Made by a program: the position numbers and the translations under genes. The notes beneath the pieces were generated by a model. That model was given only the letters and a program-made list of their open reading frames with translations, was not told the DNA's origin and ran no database searches. A stretch of 64,000 bases of DNA from JAEUMD01 sp044222395 (GTDB taxonomy: Bacteria > Pseudomonadota > Alphaproteobacteria > Rhizobiales > Hyphomicrobiaceae): NCBI GenBank assembly GCA_044222395.1, contig JBGANK010000011.1, positions 12,694 through 76,693 of the forward strand, given 5' to 3'. Positions 18,289-27,435 of this stretch are shown here, piece by piece; the stretch's first letter is position 1; every line of letters begins with the position of its first letter.

Positions 18289-18655
18289 TCCGAAACCGCA
18301 GCATTAGCTGGCGAGGAGCGCCTTCGAAAGGCTTTGCCGATCTGGCGCGATCCTATGTCCTCGGCTTTGTTGCCTTGGCGCTGGAAAGGCTCCGGCCTGC
18401 ATGGGCCGCTCCCCTGAGCCTCGCGCTGCCGGGGCTGGCCAGCTGGCTGCAGCCTATACCAACCACACTGAGTCTTATTCACGACTTTGATGGTATTCCG
18501 CACCCTGGATTGGGATCTTAATCTGTCGACGGCTCAGTTTGCCGGTGTTCTTGACCGTGGCTGCGCCATACGACTCTGGAGTCTCCAAACACCAGCATTG
18601 AGGGTGATGGCAACACCTTGGGATGCCGGACTGGAGAAGTGCCCGCTGCGAACAG
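18289..18655. other. Intergenic region between the lptC-A fusion and lptB
   Basis: About 370 bp with no supported gene on either strand. A gap this size inside the lpt block suggests lptB may have its own promoter, but none is obvious. Confidence 0.4.
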
Positions 18656-20905
18656 TCAGTGGTTCGGCGGCACTGTGGAGGAATTCCAGCCGCTGGTTTC
18701 AGGTCCGCCGCTGCCCTTTCCTTGCCCAACCCCCTTCTTGCGGGCCGCGTCGATCGCTTGACGGGGATAGAACACGGCGCTGGGCCGATCGGGCTTCTGC
18801 TGCGCCTGCCAGCCGCTGCCGGGCTTCTCGCTGGAAACCTCCGGCGCCGCGGAGTGGTCTGTGTTGATCACGCTTTCGCCGGTGCCCATGTCGATCACCA
18901 GGCGCGTGCCCTTGACGATATTGCGCCCCTGCGTCAGCACCACCTTGCCGCCGAGCGTGACGGTGTTTGCCGCAACGTCGAAGTCCGACCAGTCGCCGGT
19001 CGCCGTCTGGCCATTGCGCGACGCGACGACGACATTGCCACGTGCCTGCAGGCGCGTCAGCTTGGCAGCGGGCTGGTTTGCAGCTGCCACCGCGGCAGAG
19101 GCGTCACGTGCCGAGCCCGCACCCTGGCCGATGCCCGTCACCCCGCTGTAGATCGCATTGAGCTCGGCCGTCTGGATCTTGAAGTCACCCTGCTTGGCTT
19201 CGACGTTGCCACGGAAGATGGCAAGCTTCTTCTGCTCGAGCACTTCGAGTGTGTCCGCAGTGACGTCGACTGGAGCACTAGGATCGGTCCGGAAGCTCGA
19301 CATCGCGACGAGCCCACCGGCCTTGGAGTCGGCCGCGTCATCTGGCGGGCGCTTGGCCGCAGCCTTTCCGCCTTCTTGCGCGAAATGCGCCGTGATGCGG
19401 CCCGGGCCGGCGCCGCCCACTGCGGGCGTTGTAAGTTCGGTACGCCCCGCCTTCTGGTCGACGAACAGCCGTTGGCCGCGCAAGATGTTGCGACCCTGCG
19501 TAAGGACCACATCTCCGGAAAGCGTGGCCGTGTCTGTCGTGCTGTTGAACTGTCCATGGGTTGCGGTGGCGCGCCGATCGCTGCCTTGCGTGACCACCAC
19601 GTCGTTCTCGACATAGGCGATTTTGGTATTGTCGTCGAAGCTTGCAGTGCGTCCGGTGATGCGCTGGTCGGGTGCCCGCGTGATGACGACGCCGCCATCG
19701 GCCGTGGCGCGCTGGGACGACGCGTCGAAAGCTGCCGTCTGCGCCGTCAGATGCGTTGCCGGCGCTTGCGTCATGGTGACGGGATTTGCCGCTACGATCG
19801 ATGTGACGCGGGCCGGGGCCGTGGCCTTCTCGGATTGATCTGGCGTCGCCGGTTTGTCGGCCGAGCCGGCGCCCGTCAGGCCGCCGGATGGAGCCCCGTC
19901 GTAAGCGATCCTGAGCTCGGGCGTCGACAGGTTGGATTCGCCCTGTTTGGCAACCACGCTGCCAACAAAGGTCGCGGTCTTGTTGATGTCATCGAGATCG
20001 AGCCGCTCCGACGTGATCTCGATCGGACCCTTGGAGCCCGAGAACATCACGGCAAAGGAGCCGCGCTCCGATCTTCCGGCGGCGGGCTTGCCGGTGTTGG
20101 CGGTGTTGTCGCCCGCGTTGTTCTCGTTCAAGACTTCCGCGGCGGGCCTGATGCCGCTGCCATTTGCATCGCCTGTCGCCGAAGTGGGTTGTCCCGCACT
20201 CACATCTTGTCGAGCAGCACCCTTGGCCACTGGAGCAGTGATGACCGCGACCACCTGTCCGGTGACCGTCAGCTCCTTGGACTTCTGCATGATCTTCAAG
20301 CTGCGACCCTTGATGGTCGCCTGCGGGTTGCCGAACTCCACCGGCTGCGCGCTGGTGATCACTTGTGTGCGCGTGTCGATCGACGCCGAGGCAAGACGCG
20401 CCCAGCCTCCTGACGAGGTCTTGATGCGCACGTCTTCGTTGAGCGTGATCACTTCGGTGCCGCTGTCGTAGGTGCCTTGCTGCGAGGCAAGTGACATCGT
20501 CGCGCCGTTCTGCTGCGTCAGGTCGCCAGTCACCTCATTGAGCAGGATGTGATCGGCAACCTTGGGATCCTGCTTTGCTGTTTTCGCGGTGACGACATAG
20601 CTGCCGCCATCCTTGGTGTAGCCGCGGTAGCGAGGATTGTTCATGGTGAGGTTGGCGGGCAGCACCTTGGGCAGGGCTTGCCGCGTGATGCTGCGGCCCA
20701 GATCTGAGAAATTGAAGATTGTCGTGGCGAAGTAGCCGGCGATCGCCAGCGCACCCAGCGGAAGCAACAGCCGCAGCCTACGGACCAGTTTGGAATGGCG
20801 CTGGGCACTGCGCACGCGGTTTGCGCGCATTCCTTGTCCGCCGCCGTCACGGCGCTCGCTGCCGCGGCGCGCGTTGGGGCCGTCGAGTTCGGTCGTAGTC
20901 ACCAT
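18656..20905 (-). CDS. Fused LptC-LptA-LptA lipopolysaccharide transport protein
   Basis: A 749-aa protein. After a basic cytoplasmic N-terminus, one membrane helix (about residues 44-63, LRLLLPLGALAIAGYFATTI) anchors it. An LptC-like beta-jellyroll follows (about 64-225: NPRYRGYTKDGGSYVVTAKT, GDLTQQNGATMSLASQQGTY). Two OstA/LptA-like modules come next, at about 293-490 (GPIEITSERLDLDDINKTAT ... GDVVLTQGRNILRGQRLFVD) and about 545-680 (PVDVTADTLEVLEQKKLAIF ... GKVVLTQGRNIVKGTRLVID). The near-identical GxVVLTQGRNI motif ends both. LptC and LptA are normally separate proteins that form the periplasmic LPS bridge. Here they seem to be one chain with a duplicated bridge unit, joined by Ala/Gly/Pro-rich linkers. 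Position between rnd and lptB matches lptC-lptA in relatives. Start ATG 20905 avoids an unlikely 21-residue extension. Confidence 0.85.
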   Translation of the reverse strand: MVTTTELDGPNARRGSERRDGGGQGMRANRVRSAQRHSKLVRRLRLLLPLGALAIAGYFATTIFNFSDLGRSITRQALPKVLPANLTMNNPRYRGYTKDGGSYVVTAKTAKQDPKVADHILLNEVTGDLTQQNGATMSLASQQGTYDSGTEVITLNEDVRIKTSSGGWARLASASIDTRTQVITSAQPVEFGNPQATIKGRSLKIMQKSKELTVTGQVVAVITAPVAKGAARQDVSAGQPTSATGDANGSGIRPAAEVLNENNAGDNTANTGKPAAGRSERGSFAVMFSGSKGPIEITSERLDLDDINKTATFVGSVVAKQGESNLSTPELRIAYDGAPSGGLTGAGSADKPATPDQSEKATAPARVTSIVAANPVTMTQAPATHLTAQTAAFDASSQRATADGGVVITRAPDQRITGRTASFDDNTKIAYVENDVVVTQGSDRRATATHGQFNSTTDTATLSGDVVLTQGRNILRGQRLFVDQKAGRTELTTPAVGGAGPGRITAHFAQEGGKAAAKRPPDDAADSKAGGLVAMSSFRTDPSAPVDVTADTLEVLEQKKLAIFRGNVEAKQGDFKIQTAELNAIYSGVTGIGQGAGSARDASAAVAAANQPAAKLTRLQARGNVVVASRNGQTATGDWSDFDVAANTVTLGGKVVLTQGRNIVKGTRLVIDMGTGESVINTDHSAAPEVSSEKPGSGWQAQQKPDRPSAVFYPRQAIDAARKKGVGQGKGSGGPETSGWNSSTVPPNH

Positions 20906-21124
20906 GACGCTCGCAGCCGCCGCGCAGACGTTCCTTTTCCGGGGTTCACGCCAGAATACACGAGGCAAATTGGTTTATATTGGGACCGGTTTCAATGGCC
21001 GCGCCGCCGCAGCGGGTCAGCATCACCGATGGTGTGGCCCTGGGGCGTCGCGAGGCGCCACCAAGCGCCAAAAACCGCGGGCGAGTTATGCACAGTCGCC
21101 CCTGGGAGGTTCCGTCTGCGGAAC

Positions 21125-21745
21125 TCAGTGCGAGAATATGTCCATGTCCTCGAATCCCGCCAGATCGAGCACCGCCCGCGTCCCGAGGAATCGGAAGGCG
21201 GCATCGGCGTAGGCGCGCCGCCCGTCCCGCTCCAGCATCATGTCGAGCCGCGCCTTGATGGCGTGCAAATACAAGACGTCGGCCGCCGCGTAGGCGAGCT
21301 GATGGTCGCTCAACTGCTGCGCCGCCCAGTCGGAGCTTTGCTGCTGCTTGGAAAGCTCGATGCCGAGGAGTTCGCTGGCGAGATCCTTGAGCCCGTGCCG
21401 GTCGGTGTAGGTCCGCGTCAGCTTCGACGCGATCTTGGTGCAATAGACCGGCCCCACCGCAATGCCGAGGTACTGCGCCAGCATCGCCAGATCGAAACGC
21501 GCATAGTGAAAGATCTTGAGCACGTTTCCGTTCTGCAGCAGCGCCCGCAGGTTCGGCGCGTTGTAGGTTTGCCCGTCGAACTGGATGAGATGCGCCGTCC
21601 CGTCGCCGCTCGAAAGTTGGACGAGGCACAGCCGATCCCGGTGCGGCTTCAATCCGGGAGTTTCGGTATCGATCGCGACGGCCGGCCCGAAGTCGAGCCC
21701 CGCCGGCAGGTCGCCCTGGTGCAACGTGATCTTTGCGCTAGCCAT
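21125..21745 (-). CDS. rnd: Ribonuclease D family 3'-5' exonuclease
   Basis: A short (206-aa) DEDDy exonuclease consisting only of the catalytic domain, the common alphaproteobacterial form; E. coli RNase D adds HRDC domains. The acidic residues are visible in AVAIDTETPG (Asp, Glu), FHYARFDLAML (Asp) and HQLAYAAADVLYL (Tyr plus Asp). It trims the 3' ends of tRNAs and other small RNAs. It heads the block rnd-lptCA-lptB-rpoN-hpf-ptsN, with 219 bp to the lptC-A fusion. Confidence 0.93.
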   Translation of the reverse strand: MASAKITLHQGDLPAGLDFGPAVAIDTETPGLKPHRDRLCLVQLSSGDGTAHLIQFDGQTYNAPNLRALLQNGNVLKIFHYARFDLAMLAQYLGIAVGPVYCTKIASKLTRTYTDRHGLKDLASELLGIELSKQQQSSDWAAQQLSDHQLAYAAADVLYLHAIKARLDMMLERDGRRAYADAAFRFLGTRAVLDLAGFEDMDIFSH

Positions 21746-21808
21746 GTCGCTCCCGGCGCCGCCCGCGCCCCACCAAGAAATGCAGCAAACTCGCCACGTC
21801 GGTTTAAA

Positions 21809-21967
21809 GCATGTTTAGCTGAAGTGTAAGCGGTTCAGCGCGAAAAACATGCTCAAAACAAGGGAGCATGTTTAGCTGAAGTGTAATCGGTCAAGCCGTG
21901 AAAAACATGCTCCAAGAAAGAGGATAGAGCGCGTTCGCGACCCTATCAAAAAGCGAACAAGCTCTAG
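21809..21967. repeat. Dispersed repeat family B, tandem partial copy plus full copy
   Basis: The unit GCATGTTTAGCTGAAGTGTA, then a variant of GCGGTTCAGCG and AAAACATGCTC, occurs at 21809-21856 and again at 21864-21911. The second copy continues into GAGCGCGTTCGCGA, CTATCAAAA and GCGAACAAGCTCTAG. The same composite occurs once at 36981-37085. GCATG...CATGC arms within the unit can fold back. It fills most of the gap between rnd and the 1127-aa gene. Confidence 0.75.
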
Positions 21968-22036
21968 TGGCTACCCGTCACCGCGTCAATTGCAGGCCAC
22001 CCAAACCAGCCGAGCCGCACGGCGCTGAGCCAAGCG

Positions 22037-25000
22037 TCACGACTTGCTGGAGCCGTTGTTGGGCCGGCGCTGCGGGATGCGCACGATGCGCGGCGTGTCG
22101 CCGCGAGCCTTTTCCGACAGCGCTGCGCGGATCCGCACCCAGGCGTCCGCATCGGCGAGATCGGAACGGCCCATCAGCTCGCTCACCTGGCGCAGTTGTT
22201 CCAAGAGAACGTGCTCCTCGGGCCGCTGCCCGTCATCGGGTCCGGCCGCCGTCTCCAGCTCGTCGATGAGGTAGCGCAACAGCCCCGTCTCGGGGAACAG
22301 CATCAGCGCCGGCAGCGCCTCGCGGATCGACTGGTCGACCCGATCGAGTTCGTTGATCTTGCGCTGGTCGCCGTGCGCGCCGTTCTTCAGCGACTGGTAC
22401 ATGTCGTCCAGATCGCGCTCCTGCTGGCTCTGGTGGTGGCGGATCAGCTGCGACAAATCCCAGTTGGACGCGGCATGCTGTTGCAGTTCGCGCCACGCAC
22501 TGATCGCCGCCCCCTGCACGCCTTCGCCAGAGAGCCGCGCTGCGACCGTCGTGCTGGAGAGCCCGAGCGCCGACAGCAGCTGGTCCTCGTAGAGCGCTTC
22601 CAGTTCCTCCCGCTCCTGTTGCGACAGTGGCGCCTGCGTCAATTGCCTTGGCGCCGCCTTGGCCACCGGCGGCATACGCCGGACGTCCCGCCGCTGCGTA
22701 TGGTCGATTTGCGGCGCCGCTGCATCGAGCGAGCCGCCGTGCAAAGGTCCCATCGCCGGGCCGCTGAGCCCCCGCATGCCAGCGCCTGCTGGAAGCCCCG
22801 GTGCCGGACGCGGATGGGCGGCCGACAACAGCGCGATCGTCTTGTAGAGCTGTCCATGGATGAAATAGAGGTCGCCGACGCTCTTCTCACCGTCCTTCGA
22901 CTTCGGCTCGTGGTGCTGCACGAACTGCAGCGTGGCGCCTGCGTTGAGCACCTTGCGGACGAGGGGAAGCTCGCCGGAAGCAACATCCGACAGCCGGATC
23001 TGCGAGGAGAACCCGTGCGCCTCGTTGATCGGCGTCATGTTGTTGAGCACGATCTCCGCGTTGCGGCCGATGTCGGGCTGCAGGGCGACTGTCAGCACCT
23101 GCTTGAGCTCTGCGATTCTGATGTTGTCCTTGTTGGATTCAAACGATCGCTTAGCGACCGTCGAGAGGAACTCGAACAGCTCCGGGCGGATCAGGTAGCG
23201 CTCGGGACGGTTGACGTCGCGATGCACCGCCCCGATCGTGGCTGCCGCATTGAGCACCTTGAGGATGCGGTTGCGATTGACCGTCTCATCGAACGGCAGG
23301 ATCACCTCCTGCGTAAAGCCGTCGGTGGCCGTGATCGGCTGCATGGCGACAAGCACCGCGTCCGCACTGTTGAACGTGTCGGGCAACAGCGCGTTCTCGA
23401 TGATAGCTTCCAGTTGCTGTGCCGAGCGTGCCTTGAGCGTCGGCACGTCAGACAGCGGCGAGCGCACAGCGTTCGCCCCGAACAGGCCCGACATGAACAC
23501 CAGCGTGTCGATGGCGATGGCGATGGTCAGCGCCAGGTAGGCGAGGCGGTTGCCGTCCTGGAACGCATTCCAGGTGACGACGAAACGATGCGCCTTGTCG
23601 TCGCGGTTGAGGTCGATGCGCGACAACGCCCCGCCGATCGCGGTCGCGTCCTGGCTGCTGAGCCCGGAATCCTGCAGGCAGCGCCGGCCGAATTCGAGCA
23701 GCGCGTCGGTGCCGCCGGTCGTCGGCAGCTTCTCGCCGCCGGCGCAGTTCTTGGCAAAGGCGTCCAGGCCGTCGTTGAGGGCGAATACCCGTGCGGCCGC
23801 TTCAGTCGCCTCCTTCGGGCTGCATTCGATAGCCGCAGCCGCCTCTCTCAGGCTGTCGACCTTGAGGCCCGCTCCCACGAGTGCCGAGCATTGGCCTTGT
23901 ATCGAGGCCAGCGTCGCGCGGCTGGGTTTCTGCCGGAACGACTGCCGTTCCCGCTCCAGTGCTGCCACGCCAGCGGATGGATCGAACCGGTCGGAATTGT
24001 CCGCGGCTTGCCCGCCCTTGGCGACGTCGATCATCTGCACGGCGGTGTCGGCCTCGCCCTTCAGCTTGGCCAGATCGCCGTCGATCTGCGCCAACTCCGC
24101 CTTGATCTGCGACACGCGCTTGTCGATCATCTCAACCCGCGACTGCGGGCCCTTGAGGCGCTCGCGCGCGATCTGCAACTCGGCCTCGACCTTCTCCTCG
24201 TCCGCCTTCGCCGCGCGCCAGAACTGGCCGCGACCTATCTTGCCGGAGCCTTCGACACCCTTCTCTTCGGCCAGCACCTTGGTGTGCTGCTCGGCAAGCC
24301 TCTTTTCGACGTCCGCAACGACCGCCTGCTGCGTCTGGGTTAGCGCTGCAGCCTCCGGCCGGTCGGCTTGAAGGCGCGAGATCTCCTCGGTCAGCTGCTG
24401 CTTGCGCGATTGCAGGCCGGCCTGCCCACCGGTCGCCGTGGCGCGCTTCTCCTCGAGCTTGGCGATGCGGCTTTTCTGCTCTTCCAGCTCGCGCGCCATC
24501 TGCGCGCGGATCTTGTCGGGCGCCTCGCGTGCCAGCGCCGCGACCTTGTCGAGCTCCGTCTCGTAGGCCGCCCACGCCTTGGTCGTGAACAGCGCCTGCG
24601 CTTCCTCGATGCGGCGCTGCGAGGCAAATGCTCCGACGTCGTTGACGACACGTGCGACATCGTTTGCGGCGCGGATGTCGGCAGCCCTCTTGCGCTCCTC
24701 GGCCGGAAAGATGGTCGAGAACAGCGAGTCGAACGAGAAGAACACCGAAGTCGCCATGCAGGCCAGGAACATCAGCCACAGCATCGAATTCTTGATGATG
24801 AGGCGCGCGCTCTGCACGTAGTTGGCGCCCACGTCGCTTTTCGTGGCGGCGATGATGAAGGCGAGCACCAGGGCGGTGACAGCGCCGAACAGCGAGAAAT
24901 TCTTGATTGTTCGCGCCGTCTCCGAGTCGAACCAGTTGGCCGGAGCAGCGCTGCTGCCGCCCGAGCCCTGGCCGAACCAGAACGTGAACGCCACCAGCGC

Positions 25001-25420
25001 CAGGATCGCGAACAGTGCCGTCACGATCAGATCCCAGCCGCCGCTGCCGCCGGAAGACCGGATACTCATGCCGGTGGCGAAGCTCTCGCCGATCAGCCAG
25101 GCGACGATCAGCATCACGCCCTGGATGCCGAACGTGATCATCAAGGATAGCGTGGGCTCGGCCGTGAAATTGCGCATGCCATCCCAGGTGGTCCACCCGG
25201 ACGCCAGCGAAAGCACGATGCCCGTCGCCGCCAGCAGCGCCAGTCGCCAGTTGCTGAAGATCGTCTCCTCGATCGTATTGGCGGCGCGTCTCCAGATGCG
25301 GCGAATGAACATCGCAACGGTGGCCAGGAACGCGATCAGGATCAGCGCACCGATCAACTTGCCCGTGGTTTCAGGGCTGGCATTGGTGAGCGAGTCCCGG
25401 ATGGACGTCACGATGTCCAT
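22037..25420 (-). CDS. Large polytopic membrane protein with coiled coil and duplicated C-terminal module
   Basis: I do not recognise this 1127-aa protein. Six hydrophobic segments lie in the first 230 residues (about 22-39, 58-76, 91-111, 129-149, 176-193, 211-229). A long Glu/Lys/Ala coiled coil follows (about 240-470, e.g. AQMARELEEQKSRIAKLEEK). A Cys-containing region precedes another membrane helix at about 628-652 (LALTIAIAIDTLVFMSGLFG). The cytoplasmic tail has two related modules. One starts at about 674 (NALLPDTFNSADAVLVAMQP) and the other at about 777 (VALQPDIGRNAEIVLNNMTP). Each then carries a VLNA(A/G)AT motif and an (L/Y)xI(R/H)xxL-type segment. The end is polar and basic. The gene stands alone, bordered by repeats on one side and a 366-bp gap on the other. 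A membrane-bound scaffold or mechanosensing role is conceivable but not supported. Confidence 0.8.
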   Translation of the reverse strand: MDIVTSIRDSLTNASPETTGKLIGALILIAFLATVAMFIRRIWRRAANTIEETIFSNWRLALLAATGIVLSLASGWTTWDGMRNFTAEPTLSLMITFGIQGVMLIVAWLIGESFATGMSIRSSGGSGGWDLIVTALFAILALVAFTFWFGQGSGGSSAAPANWFDSETARTIKNFSLFGAVTALVLAFIIAATKSDVGANYVQSARLIIKNSMLWLMFLACMATSVFFSFDSLFSTIFPAEERKRAADIRAANDVARVVNDVGAFASQRRIEEAQALFTTKAWAAYETELDKVAALAREAPDKIRAQMARELEEQKSRIAKLEEKRATATGGQAGLQSRKQQLTEEISRLQADRPEAAALTQTQQAVVADVEKRLAEQHTKVLAEEKGVEGSGKIGRGQFWRAAKADEEKVEAELQIARERLKGPQSRVEMIDKRVSQIKAELAQIDGDLAKLKGEADTAVQMIDVAKGGQAADNSDRFDPSAGVAALERERQSFRQKPSRATLASIQGQCSALVGAGLKVDSLREAAAAIECSPKEATEAAARVFALNDGLDAFAKNCAGGEKLPTTGGTDALLEFGRRCLQDSGLSSQDATAIGGALSRIDLNRDDKAHRFVVTWNAFQDGNRLAYLALTIAIAIDTLVFMSGLFGANAVRSPLSDVPTLKARSAQQLEAIIENALLPDTFNSADAVLVAMQPITATDGFTQEVILPFDETVNRNRILKVLNAAATIGAVHRDVNRPERYLIRPELFEFLSTVAKRSFESNKDNIRIAELKQVLTVALQPDIGRNAEIVLNNMTPINEAHGFSSQIRLSDVASGELPLVRKVLNAGATLQFVQHHEPKSKDGEKSVGDLYFIHGQLYKTIALLSAAHPRPAPGLPAGAGMRGLSGPAMGPLHGGSLDAAAPQIDHTQRRDVRRMPPVAKAAPRQLTQAPLSQQEREELEALYEDQLLSALGLSSTTVAARLSGEGVQGAAISAWRELQQHAASNWDLSQLIRHHQSQQERDLDDMYQSLKNGAHGDQRKINELDRVDQSIREALPALMLFPETGLLRYLIDELETAAGPDDGQRPEEHVLLEQLRQVSELMGRSDLADADAWVRIRAALSEKARGDTPRIVRIPQRRPNNGSSKS

Positions 25421-25786
25421 GTCTTAAGCCTCATAGCCTCCACGATCGCACCGCAGCGCGGCGACCGATCATCGAACACTCAGTGCGCACGGCCTCCATT
25501 ACTTCTGCGTTGGGATAACTCCCGAGCAGAGCGCATGGCCGTCGCCGGGCTCGAATCGCCACACCGTGGCTTCGAGGTAACAAACGAATACGGCGTTCTT
25601 ACGCCACATTACAGTTGCTGACGCCGAACCAGCGTTACGTTTTGGTCATGCTCGGCGCAGTGCCTCGCGCTAACTTAGTTGGAATTTCGAGCGTTGCACG
25701 GGGGCCGCTGCAATTTTTTTGCGGACGCGGACGCCGGCCTGGGAAGGAGCCCGGCGGATGAAGCCTCCGAGGGGCGTCGCGACGGC
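25421..25786. other. Intergenic region without supported genes
   Basis: About 366 bp between two minus-strand genes, relatively AT-rich for this genome (e.g. GCAATTTTTTTGCGG near 25710). It probably contains the promoter of the 1127-aa gene. No coding frame or RNA gene is evident. Confidence 0.4.
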
Positions 25787-26947
25787 TCAGGCGCGTTCGA
25801 ACAGCGCACTTACACCCAGGCCGCCGATCGCGCCCTGGGCGGCAAGTCCGTAGCGCGGCACGGATTGCCCGGCTTGGCGCACCATCGTCGTGAACAGCCG
25901 TACCACCAGCACAGCGCCCGATGCGCCGAACGGGTGGCCGCGCACCACCGCACCGCCGCCAGGGTTGATTTGTCCCGGTGCGAAATTGAGTGTCTTGGCA
26001 AAGGCGATCGCCTGAGCCGCCGAACTTTCCGACAATTCGACAACACCAATGCTGCCGACATCGAAACCGTTGAGTCGGCTATAGAGCTTGCGTGTCGCCT
26101 CGATGGGCGCTTCGGCTTCCGCACCGGGCTGCACGCCCACGCCCGCACTTCTGACAAGCGTCAGCGCTGGCGGCTTTCCCAGCCGCTCCCAGACCTTTTC
26201 GGAAACGATCACCACCACCGCCGCGCCGTCGTGCATGGCGCTCGTATTCGCCGCCGTCAGCGATCCGCCCTCGGGCAGGAACGGGACCGCATCGGCCATG
26301 TCATCGGCGTCCGGCGTGGAGGCACTTTGATCACGGGCCTCTTCGGCGTTGCTGCGCAGGGCGACGATCTCGCCAACGAAACGGCGCGCCTCGCGTGCGG
26401 CCTCCGCGTTCTTGAACGAGGTGAGCGCCCATTGGTCCTGTTGCTTGCGTGTGATGCCCAGTTCCTTGGCGAGAACCTCGGACGCCTCGAACGGCTGCGG
26501 CTCGTCGGGCGTGTCCGTCATGGTCGGCTCGAAGCGCATGAAATGTGGAGTTTGATACAGCGAGCGCGGCCGCATGATCCGCCACGGCGCCGTCGAAAGG
26601 CTTTCCGCACCGCCGGCTACGACGACATCGGCGTCGCCAAGCCCAACCGCACGGATGCCGGCCAGGATCGCCTCGAGCCCCGAACCACACTGCTGGTCGA
26701 TGGATGTCGCCGAAACGCTCTCGGCAAGTCCCGCTGCAAGCGCAATGAGCCGGGCGGGATTGCCGCCCTCGGTCGCATTGCCGATGATGATCTGATCGAC
26801 TTCGCCGGCATTGATCCCGGCGTCGGTAATCGCCGCCTGCACGACCGGAGCTGTGAGCGCGTCGATGCGCCGACCCCGGTGCAGGCCGCCCACGCGCCCG
26901 ATCGCGCTGCGCCGGGCGGAAATGATATAGGCTCGGTGAGAAGGCAT
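25787..26947 (-). CDS. Divergent thiolase-family protein
   Basis: A 386-aa thiolase-fold protein starting MPSHRAYIISARRSAIGRVG. Family thiolases condense two acyl-CoAs or cleave beta-ketoacyl-CoA. The nucleophilic cysteine is present (SIDQQCGSGLEA) and so is the catalytic His (RGHPFGASGAV). The usual NEAF motif is replaced by SESSAAQA, and the C-terminal CxGGGxG with the second catalytic Cys is replaced by AAQGAIGGLG. A classic two-cysteine mechanism is therefore unlikely. It may act as a synthase-like condensing enzyme or on an unusual substrate. It is transcribed away from zur and has no obvious operon partner. It is clearly distinct from phaA in this window, which has all catalytic residues. 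Confidence 0.8.
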   Translation of the reverse strand: MPSHRAYIISARRSAIGRVGGLHRGRRIDALTAPVVQAAITDAGINAGEVDQIIIGNATEGGNPARLIALAAGLAESVSATSIDQQCGSGLEAILAGIRAVGLGDADVVVAGGAESLSTAPWRIMRPRSLYQTPHFMRFEPTMTDTPDEPQPFEASEVLAKELGITRKQQDQWALTSFKNAEAAREARRFVGEIVALRSNAEEARDQSASTPDADDMADAVPFLPEGGSLTAANTSAMHDGAAVVVIVSEKVWERLGKPPALTLVRSAGVGVQPGAEAEAPIEATRKLYSRLNGFDVGSIGVVELSESSAAQAIAFAKTLNFAPGQINPGGGAVVRGHPFGASGAVLVVRLFTTMVRQAGQSVPRYGLAAQGAIGGLGVSALFERA

Positions 26948-27295
26948 CAGGTCCCGCAACTCCTAACTATGCAAACTTGGCGTACCATGCCCTTGCAGCA
27001 CTGAGGACGCGCAAACTGCGCCCACGCCGTCCCTCGCTCCGACCGAACCTCCAGCACTGCACCCACGCGCGGTCTGCAACGGTGAGCCGCGTGCGGCTGT
27101 CATTGCAGCGGATGCCTCTGGCCGCGATCTCGGGGGGATGTAGTCTCGCCACGCCGCCCAGCGCAGGACGCCCGCCCTCCGTCAGCGCTACCCACAGGCA
27201 CTGCACCCCGCTCAGGCGCACGTGAGCCCCATCACTTTGCCTCCCGATTGTGGCAAACACGCGAGATCGATGTGAAAATGCCGCTGCTGAACGGC

Positions 27296-27320
27296 CCGGG
27301 CACGGGCGGCTCGTGCCCGG
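27296..27320. repeat. Inverted repeat in the thiolase-zur divergent region
   Basis: CCGGGCACG and CGTGCCCGG face each other across a 7-nt spacer, a perfect 9-bp arm. It lies about 120 bp upstream of zur in the 488-bp gap between divergent genes; the rest of that gap shows no gene. It could be an operator or a cruciform. There is no run of T after it, so a terminator is unlikely. Confidence 0.4.
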
Positions 27321-27435
27321 CATGGTGACCATGCCAAACACAGCTTTCTTTTTTTCGACCGTTCAGCTGATATAACCCTCCGGCAATCGATACCGCGTTG
27401 CCGGCGACGAACGAAAGAGACAAGTCCCTGACCGG

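Noticed and set aside
18623..20413. A 596-codon plus-strand frame opposite the lptC-A fusion
   Set aside because: Shadow of a well-supported gene. No recognisable domain.
22196..24343. A 715-codon plus-strand frame inside the 1127-aa gene
   Set aside because: Composition is Arg/Leu/Gln/His-rich with no motifs, typical of a shadow frame. The minus-strand gene has clear helices and coiled coil.
27365..27435. A Zur operator upstream of zur (CTGATATAACCC)
   Set aside because: Only one half resembles the GATATGTTATAACATATC-type box; no inverted partner at the right distance.
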